Assembly: GCF_003058365.1 (NCBI RefSeq)
Contig: NZ_CP028858.1
Span: forward strand, 124,001-188,000
Origin: Halococcoides cellulosivorans
GTDB lineage: Archaea; Halobacteriota; Halobacteria; Halobacteriales; Haloarculaceae
Reading direction: 5' to 3'
DNA length: 64,000 nt
In this document: one piece after another, positions 27,489-35,772 of the stretch
Layout of the letters: the number at the start of each line of letters is the position of its first letter
Position numbering within the stretch: position 1 is the first letter of the stretch
The notes under the pieces: model-generated
Database searches by the model: none
What the model was told of the DNA's origin: nothing
What the model saw: only the letters and a program-made list of their open reading frames with translations
Program-made: the position numbers and the translations under genes

Positions 27489-30400
27489 GTGAACCATGCC
27501 GAGGGTGACTGGACGATCGAGCAGGCCGCAATCGGTCCATCGACTGAGCGAGCGATCGGTGCCGGTGGTTCCACGGGCGACTGGACCGTTCGTGACGTGA
27601 CGATTCGGGGCACGAATCGCGGCATCATCGCCGGAAACACCAGGGGCGAGTGGACGGTCTCGAACGTCGACATCGCCCAGATGGACGATTACGGGCACGG
27701 GGTGACCGTTTCGAGAGCAAACAGTACGTGGACCATTCGAGACCTCTCGATCACTGGCGCGTGGCACGGCGTCGAAGCGGCAGCCTTCCAGGGACAGGTC
27801 GACGCGACGGGGTTGGAGATTCGGTCGACAGACGTCGGCATTGATGTTTCAGCGGACGACGGCCCGAAACTCGACCAGTGGTCGATCTCGGACAGTCGGT
27901 TCGAGGATATCGACGGCCCCGCGATCAGGGTCTGGGAACTGAGTCGCTGGCAGATTACCGACTCGTCGTTTATCGACGATGGGACGCTGATCGACGCGAG
28001 TGCGTCGAACAGTCGCGTCGCTCTCGACGGGAACTGGTGGGGCGCGGACGGCTACGATGCTGAACAGATCGTCGGCAACGTCACGCGCGGCGAGAGTGCG
28101 GCGACCGCCCCGTCGATCGGTGGTACGAGTCCTGGATCGCCCTACGGCGTCGAGCCGGGCCCGGGGAGTACGATGACCTGGGAGGAGTCACTGCCCGAGA
28201 CCGACGGCTCATCGCTGTGGCTGGCCTACGAGGCGAGTGCGACCGGTGCTGACGCCTCGATCACGCTGACCGCTCACAGTTCGACGGGGAGCGAGGCCTG
28301 GCGAGTGCCGGTCGAGACCGACGGGATTCGGGTCGAGCAGTTGCCCGGCGAGCGCATTCAGGGCGCGTCGGCACTCACCTTGCGCGCGATCAATGCGAGC
28401 GTCGACGTGAAGGGGGTTCGCACCCACGCCGACTCGGACGGCGACGGACTCTCGGATCGAGTCGAGCGGGCGACGATCGTCCCGCAGATCGGGTCGGTCG
28501 ATAGCTTCTCGACACATCCGTACGACGCCGACACCGACAACGACGGACTGAGTGACGGTGAAGAGGTCGACTTGACTTTGGAGCGGCCGGCGAGTCAGAT
28601 CGAGGACGGCCGACTGGTCGTCGAGCGCGTCTACTCCGACCCGACGAATAGCGACACGGACGGCGACGGATTGTCAGACTGGCGAGAACACGAGGGGTGG
28701 ACCGTTCGTGCCGCCGATAATCGAGAGGACGCGATGGCTGCTGTTGCCGCGATGGACCAAGGGGACTTCGAAGCGGTCGATCAGCACTTCACGAAGGAGC
28801 ACGTTTCGAGCATTCCGCTCCACCCGGACTTCGATCGAGACGGACTCAACGATTCGGAAGAATATCGGCTGGGGACTGATCCGAAAAACCCCGACACGGA
28901 TGGTGACTCGTTGAGCGACGGTGAAGAGTTCGACAAGGGACTCGACCCGACGCTGTACGACGTGACCAAACCGGAGATATCGGTCGAATGGCTCGACGGT
29001 GAAGTTCAGGCGTCACTCACCGACCGTGCGGTCGCGTACGGAGAATTCGTCGCGACGGACACCCACGGGCTCGCTGAAACTCGTGTCAAACACAAGCAAA
29101 CGGTGAAGGTTCGCAACACCTACTCGTCGGAACCGTCGCAGGAGCGAGTCAACTACCAATATTCGATCGACGAGCTCGGATTCATCATCGACTCCGCGAC
29201 CGGCGCAAATCAGTATATCGAGGCCGAGGACGTCAATGGAAACACGCGCACGGTGTTAGTCTATTCGAACAAGCCGGTCTATGTCCGGATGACCGAGGAA
29301 TACGCTGATATTAACAATTCGAAAACTGCGATCTCTTTGGGGGTTGTATCCGGGCTGACTGCGGGAGCGGCACGAACGGCGACATCGGTCGGTAATCTCG
29401 TCAAAAATGTCGCCACCGACCCGGTGGGCTACGCTCAGTCGATGACGAAGATCGTCGACGTATTGAAACAGGGAGGGGTGTTGGAGGCGATGGCCGACGA
29501 CTACGAGCGGAAGATGCGGATGGCGAACCCCTACGAGGAGGACCTTCAGCCCAACCGGTATCACGAGTTCCGCTCCTCGTACTACGCCGGCCTCGTCGGC
29601 CTGGAGGTCGTCAAGACGATCGTCGGCTATCAGGCGATGAAAGCAGTGAAATCGTCCTCGCAATTCAGCAGGCTCGTCGACAACCTCGAAGGAACGAAAG
29701 TCCTGAAAGCGGCGCAGGCTATCGACACAGCGTACGGAAAGGCCACCGCGCCGGGACGCTACGTGAAATCGCGGCTGCTCCGCGGGGTGGCCAGTGCCGG
29801 CGGCTACACGGTCGACGGGGCGAGAAAGGTTTTCAAACCCGCGAAGACGGTCGGATCCTCGCTGCGGGTGCGCCATCACCTCCGTCGGGCCGACATCGAT
29901 ATCGATGCGCTTGATGCGGATCAACAACAGCGGCTTGGACGACTCCTCAACGACGCTGATCCCGCGACGGCGCGGGCGCTCCGTCGGATGGACGGCGACA
30001 CCCGACGGAAGTTATTGGATATCGACGATAGGTCCGTTCGGCGGAGCTTTGTCCGGGCGTTCGGTGCAGATGATGTCGACACCGACCGCGCTCGTCGGGC
30101 TATCGACAATTATCGTTCGCTCTCCGGGGAAGATCGTAGGTTCGCCCGGAATTCGATCGAGCGATCGGACTCTGCTGGTGTCCGCCTGCTGGGCACCGAG
30201 ATCTGTAACAGTCCCTGTTACCCGGTGACTGAACGGGTGAGTAAGCTCGACGATTCGGTCGACAGTCTCTCCAGTTCCGACACGAGGAAACTCCAGGAAA
30301 CTCTCGAAGAGGTAGCCTCCTCAGAGAACTACGACAACGACAGGGCCATCAAGTTAGTCGAAGGATTCGAAGAGGCCGGAGACTCCGTTTCCGAGGGACC

Positions 30401-30965
30401 GGGCTCCGATCCGAGTGCCGTCATCGATGACCTCAACACGCTCAGTAAGAAGGGCTTCGACGACTACCTCACTGCCGGTGGACAGGGAGAAACGTACTAC
30501 AAGGGTGTCGCCGGCGAGTCGGACATCGCCACTTCACTTCTCGAACACCCGGAGATCGATGCGAGCGATATCCGGATGAACCGTGACATTCCGGATGTCG
30601 AGGATGCGGCGAACGACGCGACCGAAATTGACGTCGACGTGGATGGCGAACTGACGGTCAACGGAAAAACCCTCGATTCACCGGCTATCGAGTCGAAACA
30701 TTGGACTGTTGGCGAAAAGGGAGACATCTTTATTGAAGATGAAGTGATGGGTGGGAATAGTATCACCGACAAGTCCCTCGTTGATCAACTCGAAACCCAA
30801 CTCAAATCAGACAATGTTGATGATGAGGTGGTTGTATTTACAAAAGAATACGATTCTCGCTTGGAAGAATTGGGACTCAAGCAAGAAGTACGAGATGAAT
30901 TAAATCGCAGGATCGATAACGACTTCGAGTTAGAGTTTACTACCTTCCAAGAACTACGGGTATGA
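27489..30965 (+). CDS. Trunk 2: decapitated second polymorphic toxin with PD-(D/E)xK-like tip 5
   Basis: 1,158 codons from the first GTG, but coding similarity begins at about 27398. It repeats the effector from the beta-helix onward: SGDWTxxxx turns, [20 protein letters not shown], a TSP3 block ([19 protein letters not shown]), a hydrophobic stretch near residue 620, then the handle AKTVGSSLRVRHHLRRADI at 29839-29998 and helical repeats. The last 150 residues form the tip: GVAGESDIATSLLEHPEI, ATEIDVDVDGELTV, and AIESKHW (E-x-K). Signal peptide, dockerin and first TSP3 block are missing, so it cannot be secreted as it stands. Its stop overlaps immunity gene 5 (ATGA at 30962). Confidence 0.75.
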   Translation: MNHAEGDWTIEQAAIGPSTERAIGAGGSTGDWTVRDVTIRGTNRGIIAGNTRGEWTVSNVDIAQMDDYGHGVTVSRANSTWTIRDLSITGAWHGVEAAAFQGQVDATGLEIRSTDVGIDVSADDGPKLDQWSISDSRFEDIDGPAIRVWELSRWQITDSSFIDDGTLIDASASNSRVALDGNWWGADGYDAEQIVGNVTRGESAATAPSIGGTSPGSPYGVEPGPGSTMTWEESLPETDGSSLWLAYEASATGADASITLTAHSSTGSEAWRVPVETDGIRVEQLPGERIQGASALTLRAINASVDVKGVRTHADSDGDGLSDRVERATIVPQIGSVDSFSTHPYDADTDNDGLSDGEEVDLTLERPASQIEDGRLVVERVYSDPTNSDTDGDGLSDWREHEGWTVRAADNREDAMAAVAAMDQGDFEAVDQHFTKEHVSSIPLHPDFDRDGLNDSEEYRLGTDPKNPDTDGDSLSDGEEFDKGLDPTLYDVTKPEISVEWLDGEVQASLTDRAVAYGEFVATDTHGLAETRVKHKQTVKVRNTYSSEPSQERVNYQYSIDELGFIIDSATGANQYIEAEDVNGNTRTVLVYSNKPVYVRMTEEYADINNSKTAISLGVVSGLTAGAARTATSVGNLVKNVATDPVGYAQSMTKIVDVLKQGGVLEAMADDYERKMRMANPYEEDLQPNRYHEFRSSYYAGLVGLEVVKTIVGYQAMKAVKSSSQFSRLVDNLEGTKVLKAAQAIDTAYGKATAPGRYVKSRLLRGVASAGGYTVDGARKVFKPAKTVGSSLRVRHHLRRADIDIDALDADQQQRLGRLLNDADPATARALRRMDGDTRRKLLDIDDRSVRRSFVRAFGADDVDTDRARRAIDNYRSLSGEDRRFARNSIERSDSAGVRLLGTEICNSPCYPVTERVSKLDDSVDSLSSSDTRKLQETLEEVASSENYDNDRAIKLVEGFEEAGDSVSEGPGSDPSAVIDDLNTLSKKGFDDYLTAGGQGETYYKGVAGESDIATSLLEHPEIDASDIRMNRDIPDVEDAANDATEIDVDVDGELTVNGKTLDSPAIESKHWTVGEKGDIFIEDEVMGGNSITDKSLVDQLETQLKSDNVDDEVVVFTKEYDSRLEELGLKQEVRDELNRRIDNDFELEFTTFQELRV
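29840..29998 (+). repeat. Recombination handle, copy in trunk 2 (near-identical at 34694-34852)
   Basis: About 159 bp coding AKTVGSSLRVRHHLRR... to ALRRMDGD. The copy at 34694-34852 differs by one base as far as I can read (cgccat versus cggcat). A diverged copy lies at 32276-32433. Sequences diverge completely downstream of the handle in the 34.7-kb cassette. Confidence 0.85.
30141..30580 (+). repeat. 440-bp direct repeat, copy A (copy B at 32575-33014)
   Basis: From ttcgcccggaattcgatcga to the codons for IRMN, the sequence is identical to 32575-33014 by eye over 440 bp. It covers the end of the linker and the first part of tips 5 and 6, including a CNSPCYP cysteine motif. Identity at silent sites means a very recent duplication or gene conversion. 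Confidence 0.85.
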
Positions 30966-32119
30966 GTATGGGCCAAGGAGTGTGGATGATTGCGGTCTTT
31001 GGACGGCCTCCTAGTGAGGGGATTGTTGAGAAAGCTTGTTCCATATGTGAAATAGTAGGATTTGAAGTTCGTCGATCAGAGGCACGAGAGCGCCGGACTG
31101 GAACGTATGTACTCCCAATAGAATACGGGAGTTTTTCCACGGATCTGTCTTTCAAATTGGGGGAGGCTCGCAGTGATGGAGACCCACTGATTCGGTTCGG
31201 GACTCCCATGTATCAAAATAATGGTGTTGAGATTGACGATGGAGTAATCGAGGCAGTATTCGAACTCACTTGCCGTTTAGCAATTGAATTTGAGGCCGCC
31301 TATATTGCAGTATTGAACACAGAGAAGCGTGGGATGGATGTCTTTCCCGAGGACCGGCCGATCGCAGAGGCCATCGAGACGCCGCCACGGTTCGGTATCT
31401 ACGCTGACGACGTACTCGCAGACCTTGGGGGCATCGAGGGACTGTTCGATCACAAACCCTGGTATGTCGCCCATCTCGACGACCACCACACGCTCGTCAT
31501 CGAAGCCGAGTCGCCCTGGGGCGACTGGCAACCGCCGACCGAGGCTCCATACATCCAATCGGCACGGTTCGGCGAGGGGGCCACTGAGAGCGACCGCACG
31601 GACCTCTCTGACCCCTTCGCGGCACTCGATCCCGGCGAGTACGGGACCGAGGTCTGTGTCGATCCCGACGATGTCGACGCTGGCTTCCGCGACGCGGATC
31701 TCGAACTGGTCCGCGTGTACGTCGACGAGGATCGGAATCTCCGTCGCGTCGAAGACGACCGGTTCGTGCGGAGTGTGATCACCGACGGACCGGACGACAA
31801 CGTGGCGTTCGTCGATGCGATGTTGACAGAAGCACCAACGGACGCGCCTCCGTCGACACCGCGAGCATCGGCACTATTGAACGACGCCATTTCTCCGGCG
31901 TTCGTCCGAGCCGCGACGCCCGACGACGAGACGGTCGTCTCGCGCGTGCTGGCCCTGCCGGTGGAGACGAACAAGATCGAGCTGCTCGTGTCGCTGGGGC
32001 GGGCCTACCGTCAGTCTGACGAGATGGACGTCGAAACCGTCGAATCTGCGCTAGACGAACTAGCAAACGTCGACGATCCCCGGCAGGTCGAACAGTTCAT
32101 CGAGACGCGTCTCGTCTGA
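30962..32119 (+). CDS. Presumed immunity protein 5
   Basis: 385 residues, acidic, cytoplasmic. Mosaic: residues 1-120 come from AT-rich DNA (MGQGVWMIAVFGRPPSEGIV...), and from about 31340 onward the DNA is GC-rich and near-identical to the same part of the gene at 33386-34546. Shared text includes AIETPPRFGIYADDVL, DHHTLVIEAESPWGDW, DPFAALDPGEYGTEVCVDP and the ending DDPRQVEQFIETRLV. The variable N-terminal part probably recognises the tip and the conserved part may be structural. ATG overlaps the stop of tip 5. Confidence 0.65.
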   Translation: MSMGQGVWMIAVFGRPPSEGIVEKACSICEIVGFEVRRSEARERRTGTYVLPIEYGSFSTDLSFKLGEARSDGDPLIRFGTPMYQNNGVEIDDGVIEAVFELTCRLAIEFEAAYIAVLNTEKRGMDVFPEDRPIAEAIETPPRFGIYADDVLADLGGIEGLFDHKPWYVAHLDDHHTLVIEAESPWGDWQPPTEAPYIQSARFGEGATESDRTDLSDPFAALDPGEYGTEVCVDPDDVDAGFRDADLELVRVYVDEDRNLRRVEDDRFVRSVITDGPDDNVAFVDAMLTEAPTDAPPSTPRASALLNDAISPAFVRAATPDDETVVSRVLALPVETNKIELLVSLGRAYRQSDEMDVETVESALDELANVDDPRQVEQFIETRLV

Positions 32120-32238
32120 GTATTCTTTCTGATCTTAATTTCAGGATATGAATACATTGGTCGAGGTTATCTCCTAACGTATTTAGAAACTGGTACTTCA
32201 AGACCCGGCTGGCGCGCGGGCTCTCGAAGGGCGCTGGA
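32120..32238 (+). other. Cassette junction between immunity 5 and tip 6
   Basis: A short AT-rich spacer, then from about 32190 the frame of the next tip is open with FKTRLARGLSKGAGLTLKG, homologous to the trunk 2 linker (VKSRLLRGVASAGGYTVDG). No promoter followed by a credible start is seen. Confidence 0.5.
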
Positions 32239-33384
32239 TTGACACTCAAAGGTGCCAAGCGGGTCATGACCCCGGCGAAGACGGTCGGGAAGAGTCTCAA
32301 AGTCCGCTATCACCTCCGCCGTGCGGATCTCGATGTCGATGCGCTGGATGACACCCAGCAACGCCGACTCGGTCGGCTGTTGAGTGATGCCGACCCCGAC
32401 GCCGCGAAGGCGCTCCGTCGGATGGACGGCGACACCCGACGGAAGATATTGGATGTCGACGACGCATCCGTTCGACGGAGCTTCTTCCGGACGTTCGGCA
32501 CTGACGATGTCGATACCGACCGCGCTCGGCGGGCTCTCGACAATTATCGCTCACTTTCCGGGGAAGATCGGACGTTCGCCCGGAATTCGATCGAGCGATC
32601 GGACTCTGCTGGTGTCCGCCTGCTGGGCACCGAGATCTGTAACAGTCCCTGTTACCCGGTGACTGAACGGGTGAGTAAGCTCGACGATTCGGTCGACAGT
32701 CTCTCCAGTTCCGACACGAGGAAACTCCAGGAAACTCTCGAAGAGGTAGCCTCCTCAGAGAACTACGACAACGACAGGGCCATCAAGTTAGTCGAAGGAT
32801 TCGAAGAGGCCGGAGACTCCGTTTCCGAGGGACCGGGCTCCGATCCGAGTGCCGTCATCGATGACCTCAACACGCTCAGTAAGAAGGGCTTCGACGACTA
32901 CCTCACTGCCGGTGGACAGGGAGAAACGTACTACAAGGGTGTCGCCGGCGAGTCGGACATCGCCACTTCACTTCTCGAACACCCGGAGATCGATGCGAGC
33001 GATATCCGGATGAATCGCGACATTCCGGATGTCGAGGGTGCGGCGAAGGACGCGACCGAAATTGACGTCGACCTGGATGGCGAACTGACGGTCAACGGGA
33101 ACACACTCGATTCACCGGCTATCGAGTCGAAATACCGGACTTCTGAGAAGGAATTCATTATAGAATCTGAGATGCTCAAAGGCGACAATCCATTTGTCGA
33201 TCAGTTGGAGACCCAGATCAAGGCAAATGATGTCGATGATGAGATGGTGGCTGTCTTCCCCGAAAAATACAACTCTCGGCTCGAAGAATTGGGGGTCAAG
33301 CAGCGCTTGCGTGAAGAGTTAAACAGGCGAATTGACTCAGAGTACACACTGGAATTTACCACATATAAGGAATTGAATAGTTGA
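32239..33384 (+). CDS. Spare toxin tip 6, close paralogue of tip 5
   Basis: 381 codons from the first TTG; homology begins at about 32190. Handle: AKTVGKSLKVRYHLRRADL, then helical repeats RRSFFRTFGTDDVDTDRARR. Codons for FARNSIERSD to IRMN are identical in DNA to trunk 2 (440 bp). The nuclease-like core ATEIDVDLDGELTV and AIESKYR (E-x-K) is kept, but the last 90 residues diverge (EKEFIIESEMLKGDNPFV, then KYNSRLEELGVKQRL). So tips 5 and 6 share a catalytic core and differ in the part expected to face the immunity protein. No secretion signal or credible promoter. Immunity gene 6 starts 1 bp after its stop. Confidence 0.7.
   Translation: MTLKGAKRVMTPAKTVGKSLKVRYHLRRADLDVDALDDTQQRRLGRLLSDADPDAAKALRRMDGDTRRKILDVDDASVRRSFFRTFGTDDVDTDRARRALDNYRSLSGEDRTFARNSIERSDSAGVRLLGTEICNSPCYPVTERVSKLDDSVDSLSSSDTRKLQETLEEVASSENYDNDRAIKLVEGFEEAGDSVSEGPGSDPSAVIDDLNTLSKKGFDDYLTAGGQGETYYKGVAGESDIATSLLEHPEIDASDIRMNRDIPDVEGAAKDATEIDVDLDGELTVNGNTLDSPAIESKYRTSEKEFIIESEMLKGDNPFVDQLETQIKANDVDDEMVAVFPEKYNSRLEELGVKQRLREELNRRIDSEYTLEFTTYKELNS
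32575..33014 (+). repeat. 440-bp direct repeat, copy B
   Basis: Partner of 30141-30580, same orientation, offset 2,434 bp. Recombination between the copies would delete immunity gene 5 and join trunk 2 to tip 6 and immunity 6 in frame. Confidence 0.85.
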
Positions 33385-33385
33385 T

Positions 33386-34546
33386 ATGGTTAGAGGAGAA
33401 TGGATAATCGCACTGTTCGAAGCAGAATTAGACAGTGATATAGTTGCCAGATTTGGCGAAATTGCCCGAAAAATAGGGTTCGATATTAACGACTCTGAGG
33501 ATGATGAATTACCCTCTGGTACGTATGTATTACCAATTACCTATAGGAATTTCACGACGAATGCCCAATTCAGGCCTGACGATGACCGTAATGGCGAGCC
33601 TATAATTAATTTTGGAAAGTTGGTGTATCCAGAGAACGATGAAGGCGATGAACAAGCGATAGAGGCGATATTCGAACTCATCTGCCGATTAGCGCTTGAC
33701 CTCGACGCCTCGTATATTCCGATGTTCAACTCGCAAAAACGCGGGGTGGAGGTCGTCCCAGACGACCGACCGATCGCGAAGGCCATCGAGACGCCCCCGC
33801 GATTCGGCGTCTATGCGGACCACGTTCTCACTGATCTCGGCGGCGTCGAGGAACTGTTCGATCACGACCCCTGGTACGTCGCCCGACTCGGCGATCACCA
33901 TACGCTCGTCATCGAAGTCGAGTCGCCCTGGGGCGACTGGCGACCGCCGACCGAGGCCACATACATCCAATCGGCACGGTTCGGCGACGCCACTGGTGAA
34001 CATGCGGCCGCGGAGAGCGACGGCACGGACCTCTCTGACCCCTTCGCGGCACTCGATCCCGGCGAGTACGGGACCGAGGTCTGTGTCGATCCCGACGATG
34101 TCGAGGCGGGATTTCGCGACGCGGATCTCGAACTGGTCCGCGTGTACGTCGACGACGATCGGAATCTCCGTCGCGTCGAAGACGACCGGTTCGTGCGGAG
34201 TGTGATCGTCGACGGGCCGGACGACAACGTGGCGTTCGTCGATGCGATGTTGACCGAAGCGCCCCCAGACGCGGTCCCGTCTGTACCGCGAGCGTCGGCC
34301 CTGCTGAACGACGTCATTCCGCCCGCGTTCGTTCGAGCCGCGACGCCCGACGACGAGACGGTCGTCTCGCGCGTGTTGGCCCTGCCGGTGGAGACGAACA
34401 AGATCGAACTGCTCGTGTCGCTGGGGCGGGCGTACGATCAATCCGACGAGATGGACGTCACGACCATTGAATCTGCACTGGACGAACTAGCAGACGTTGA
34501 CGATCCCCGGCAGGTCGAACAGTTCATCGAGACAAGACTTGTCTGA
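33386..34546 (+). CDS. Presumed immunity protein 6 (paralogue of protein 5)
   Basis: 386 residues. The first ~110 (MVRGEWIIALFEAELDSDIV...) are AT-rich and only loosely like protein 5, while the remainder from about 33730 is near-identical to it except for a small insertion (GDATGEHAAAESDG). The gene follows tip 6 directly, just as protein 5 follows tip 5, so tip and immunity have diverged as matched pairs. No membrane segment. Family not recognised with confidence. Confidence 0.65.
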   Translation: MVRGEWIIALFEAELDSDIVARFGEIARKIGFDINDSEDDELPSGTYVLPITYRNFTTNAQFRPDDDRNGEPIINFGKLVYPENDEGDEQAIEAIFELICRLALDLDASYIPMFNSQKRGVEVVPDDRPIAKAIETPPRFGVYADHVLTDLGGVEELFDHDPWYVARLGDHHTLVIEVESPWGDWRPPTEATYIQSARFGDATGEHAAAESDGTDLSDPFAALDPGEYGTEVCVDPDDVEAGFRDADLELVRVYVDDDRNLRRVEDDRFVRSVIVDGPDDNVAFVDAMLTEAPPDAVPSVPRASALLNDVIPPAFVRAATPDDETVVSRVLALPVETNKIELLVSLGRAYDQSDEMDVTTIESALDELADVDDPRQVEQFIETRLV

Positions 34547-34722
34547 ACTGTCGCTATCCATCTTTCAAGAGCTCGGTTTTGGTTGCGGTTTTCTGACCCT
34601 CCCGTGTCAGACTGACCTGTCCAGAGACGGCTGACGCGTAGGCTGTCGACGGGCGCTGGCGTGTCACTCAGCCGCTCAAAGCGCGTTATGGCCCCGCGAA
34701 GACGGTCGGATCCTCGCTGCGG
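34547..34722 (+). other. Cassette junction with frameshifted handle
   Basis: Contains tctttcaagagctcg at 34561-34575, which also occurs at 38208-38222. From about 34630 one frame reads LSTGAGVSLSRSKRVMAP, homologous to tip 6 (LSKGAGLTLKGAKRVMTP), but atggccccgcgaag has lost one G relative to atgaccccggcgaag, so the handle continues in another frame. The cassette is therefore broken just upstream of the usable handle. Confidence 0.6.
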
Positions 34723-34852
34723 GTGCGGCATCACCTCCGTCGGGCCGACATCGATATCGATGCGCTTGATGCGGATCAACAACAGCGGCTTGGACGACTC
34801 CTCAACGACGCTGATCCCGCGACGGCGCGGGCGCTCCGTCGGATGGACGGCG
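34694..34852 (+). repeat. Recombination handle, copy in the tip 7 cassette
   Basis: Near-identical partner of 29840-29998 (one difference seen). After RRMDGD the sequence departs from trunk 2, marking the downstream limit of homology. Confidence 0.85.
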
Positions 34853-35772
34853 ATTCGCTGGACGCCCTCATGGATCTCGACGTGCCGGCGGACGCACGGC
34901 GCAATCTCGCGCCGAAATACGCCGACTTCGATGCGACCGAGCGACAGCACCTCACGTCACTCGTCGACGGCCGATCGACCGCTGCGCGGAACGCTGGCGA
35001 CCTGGACACGGACGGCGTTCGCGCCGCTCTGGACTACGCCTGTAACAGTCCGTGTTCGATCCAGCTCGATTTCGACTCGCCGATGTGGCGGGTCGAGAAG
35101 GATATTAGCGATTCGATCAAGTCACGGGTCGATTCTGAAACGTACGAACAGATCGCCGAGAGCGATCTCGATGCCCGGGCCGTACGAGATCTCGCAGATG
35201 CTGACAATCCAGGCACGCGATGGCGTGAATTCAGGCGGTTGGACGGGCAGATCGATGCGGATGTCTCACAGGCATCGTTCTATCACCAACTCGATGGCCA
35301 ACTCACAGGGCTCAACCACCAGCTTCGGGGTAAAAGCAAGCTGAAGTCCGGTCAGACTATTGGCTTCGAGGACATTGAGAGGATCGAATACGGCCCGAAC
35401 GGTCGTCCGACCTACTTGCTCCAGACGAACAAGTGGGCAAGCGATATCGATCTGACTGGTGACGGGATGCACGACTTCAAACACGTCGTCGCTCGACATG
35501 CCCATCCAGATGCGGACGGCGACTGGCCAGTCCAGCCTGGGAGTGAGATAGAGCAATTCCCCGAAGAAGCGTTCCCCAAAGAGGTGGGTCCTGGGGAACT
35601 CAAGGATGCAATCGAGATCACGGTCCGTCGTGGCAATGTTGGAGATGACGCTGGTGAATTAGTCTATAGTGGAAGTTCCCTCGACAGATTTGGCGTCGAT
35701 GAGATCACGATTCGTCGAAATCCCAAAACTGGTGTAATACAGACCGTCTATCCATCTGGTGATGCGCCATGA
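34723..35772 (+). CDS. Spare toxin tip 7, BECR/EndoU-like RNase candidate
   Basis: 349 codons from the first GTG, inside the handle. After the handle (HHLRRADIDIDALDADQQQ) come helical repeats and a CNSPCS motif like the CNSPCYP of tips 5 and 6. The tip is the last ~170 residues: a charged helix-rich start, then DFKHVVARHAHPDAD, the strand GELVYSGSSLDRFGVDEI and GVIQTVYPSG at the end. A conserved H-x-x-x-R-H followed by a C-terminal (S/T)-x-Y-P strand resembles Barnase/EndoU/ColicinE5/RelE-type RNase tips; activity is inferred. No secretion signal. Overlaps immunity gene 7 by 4 bp (ATGA at 35769). Confidence 0.65.
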   Translation: MRHHLRRADIDIDALDADQQQRLGRLLNDADPATARALRRMDGDSLDALMDLDVPADARRNLAPKYADFDATERQHLTSLVDGRSTAARNAGDLDTDGVRAALDYACNSPCSIQLDFDSPMWRVEKDISDSIKSRVDSETYEQIAESDLDARAVRDLADADNPGTRWREFRRLDGQIDADVSQASFYHQLDGQLTGLNHQLRGKSKLKSGQTIGFEDIERIEYGPNGRPTYLLQTNKWASDIDLTGDGMHDFKHVVARHAHPDADGDWPVQPGSEIEQFPEEAFPKEVGPGELKDAIEITVRRGNVGDDAGELVYSGSSLDRFGVDEITIRRNPKTGVIQTVYPSGDAP

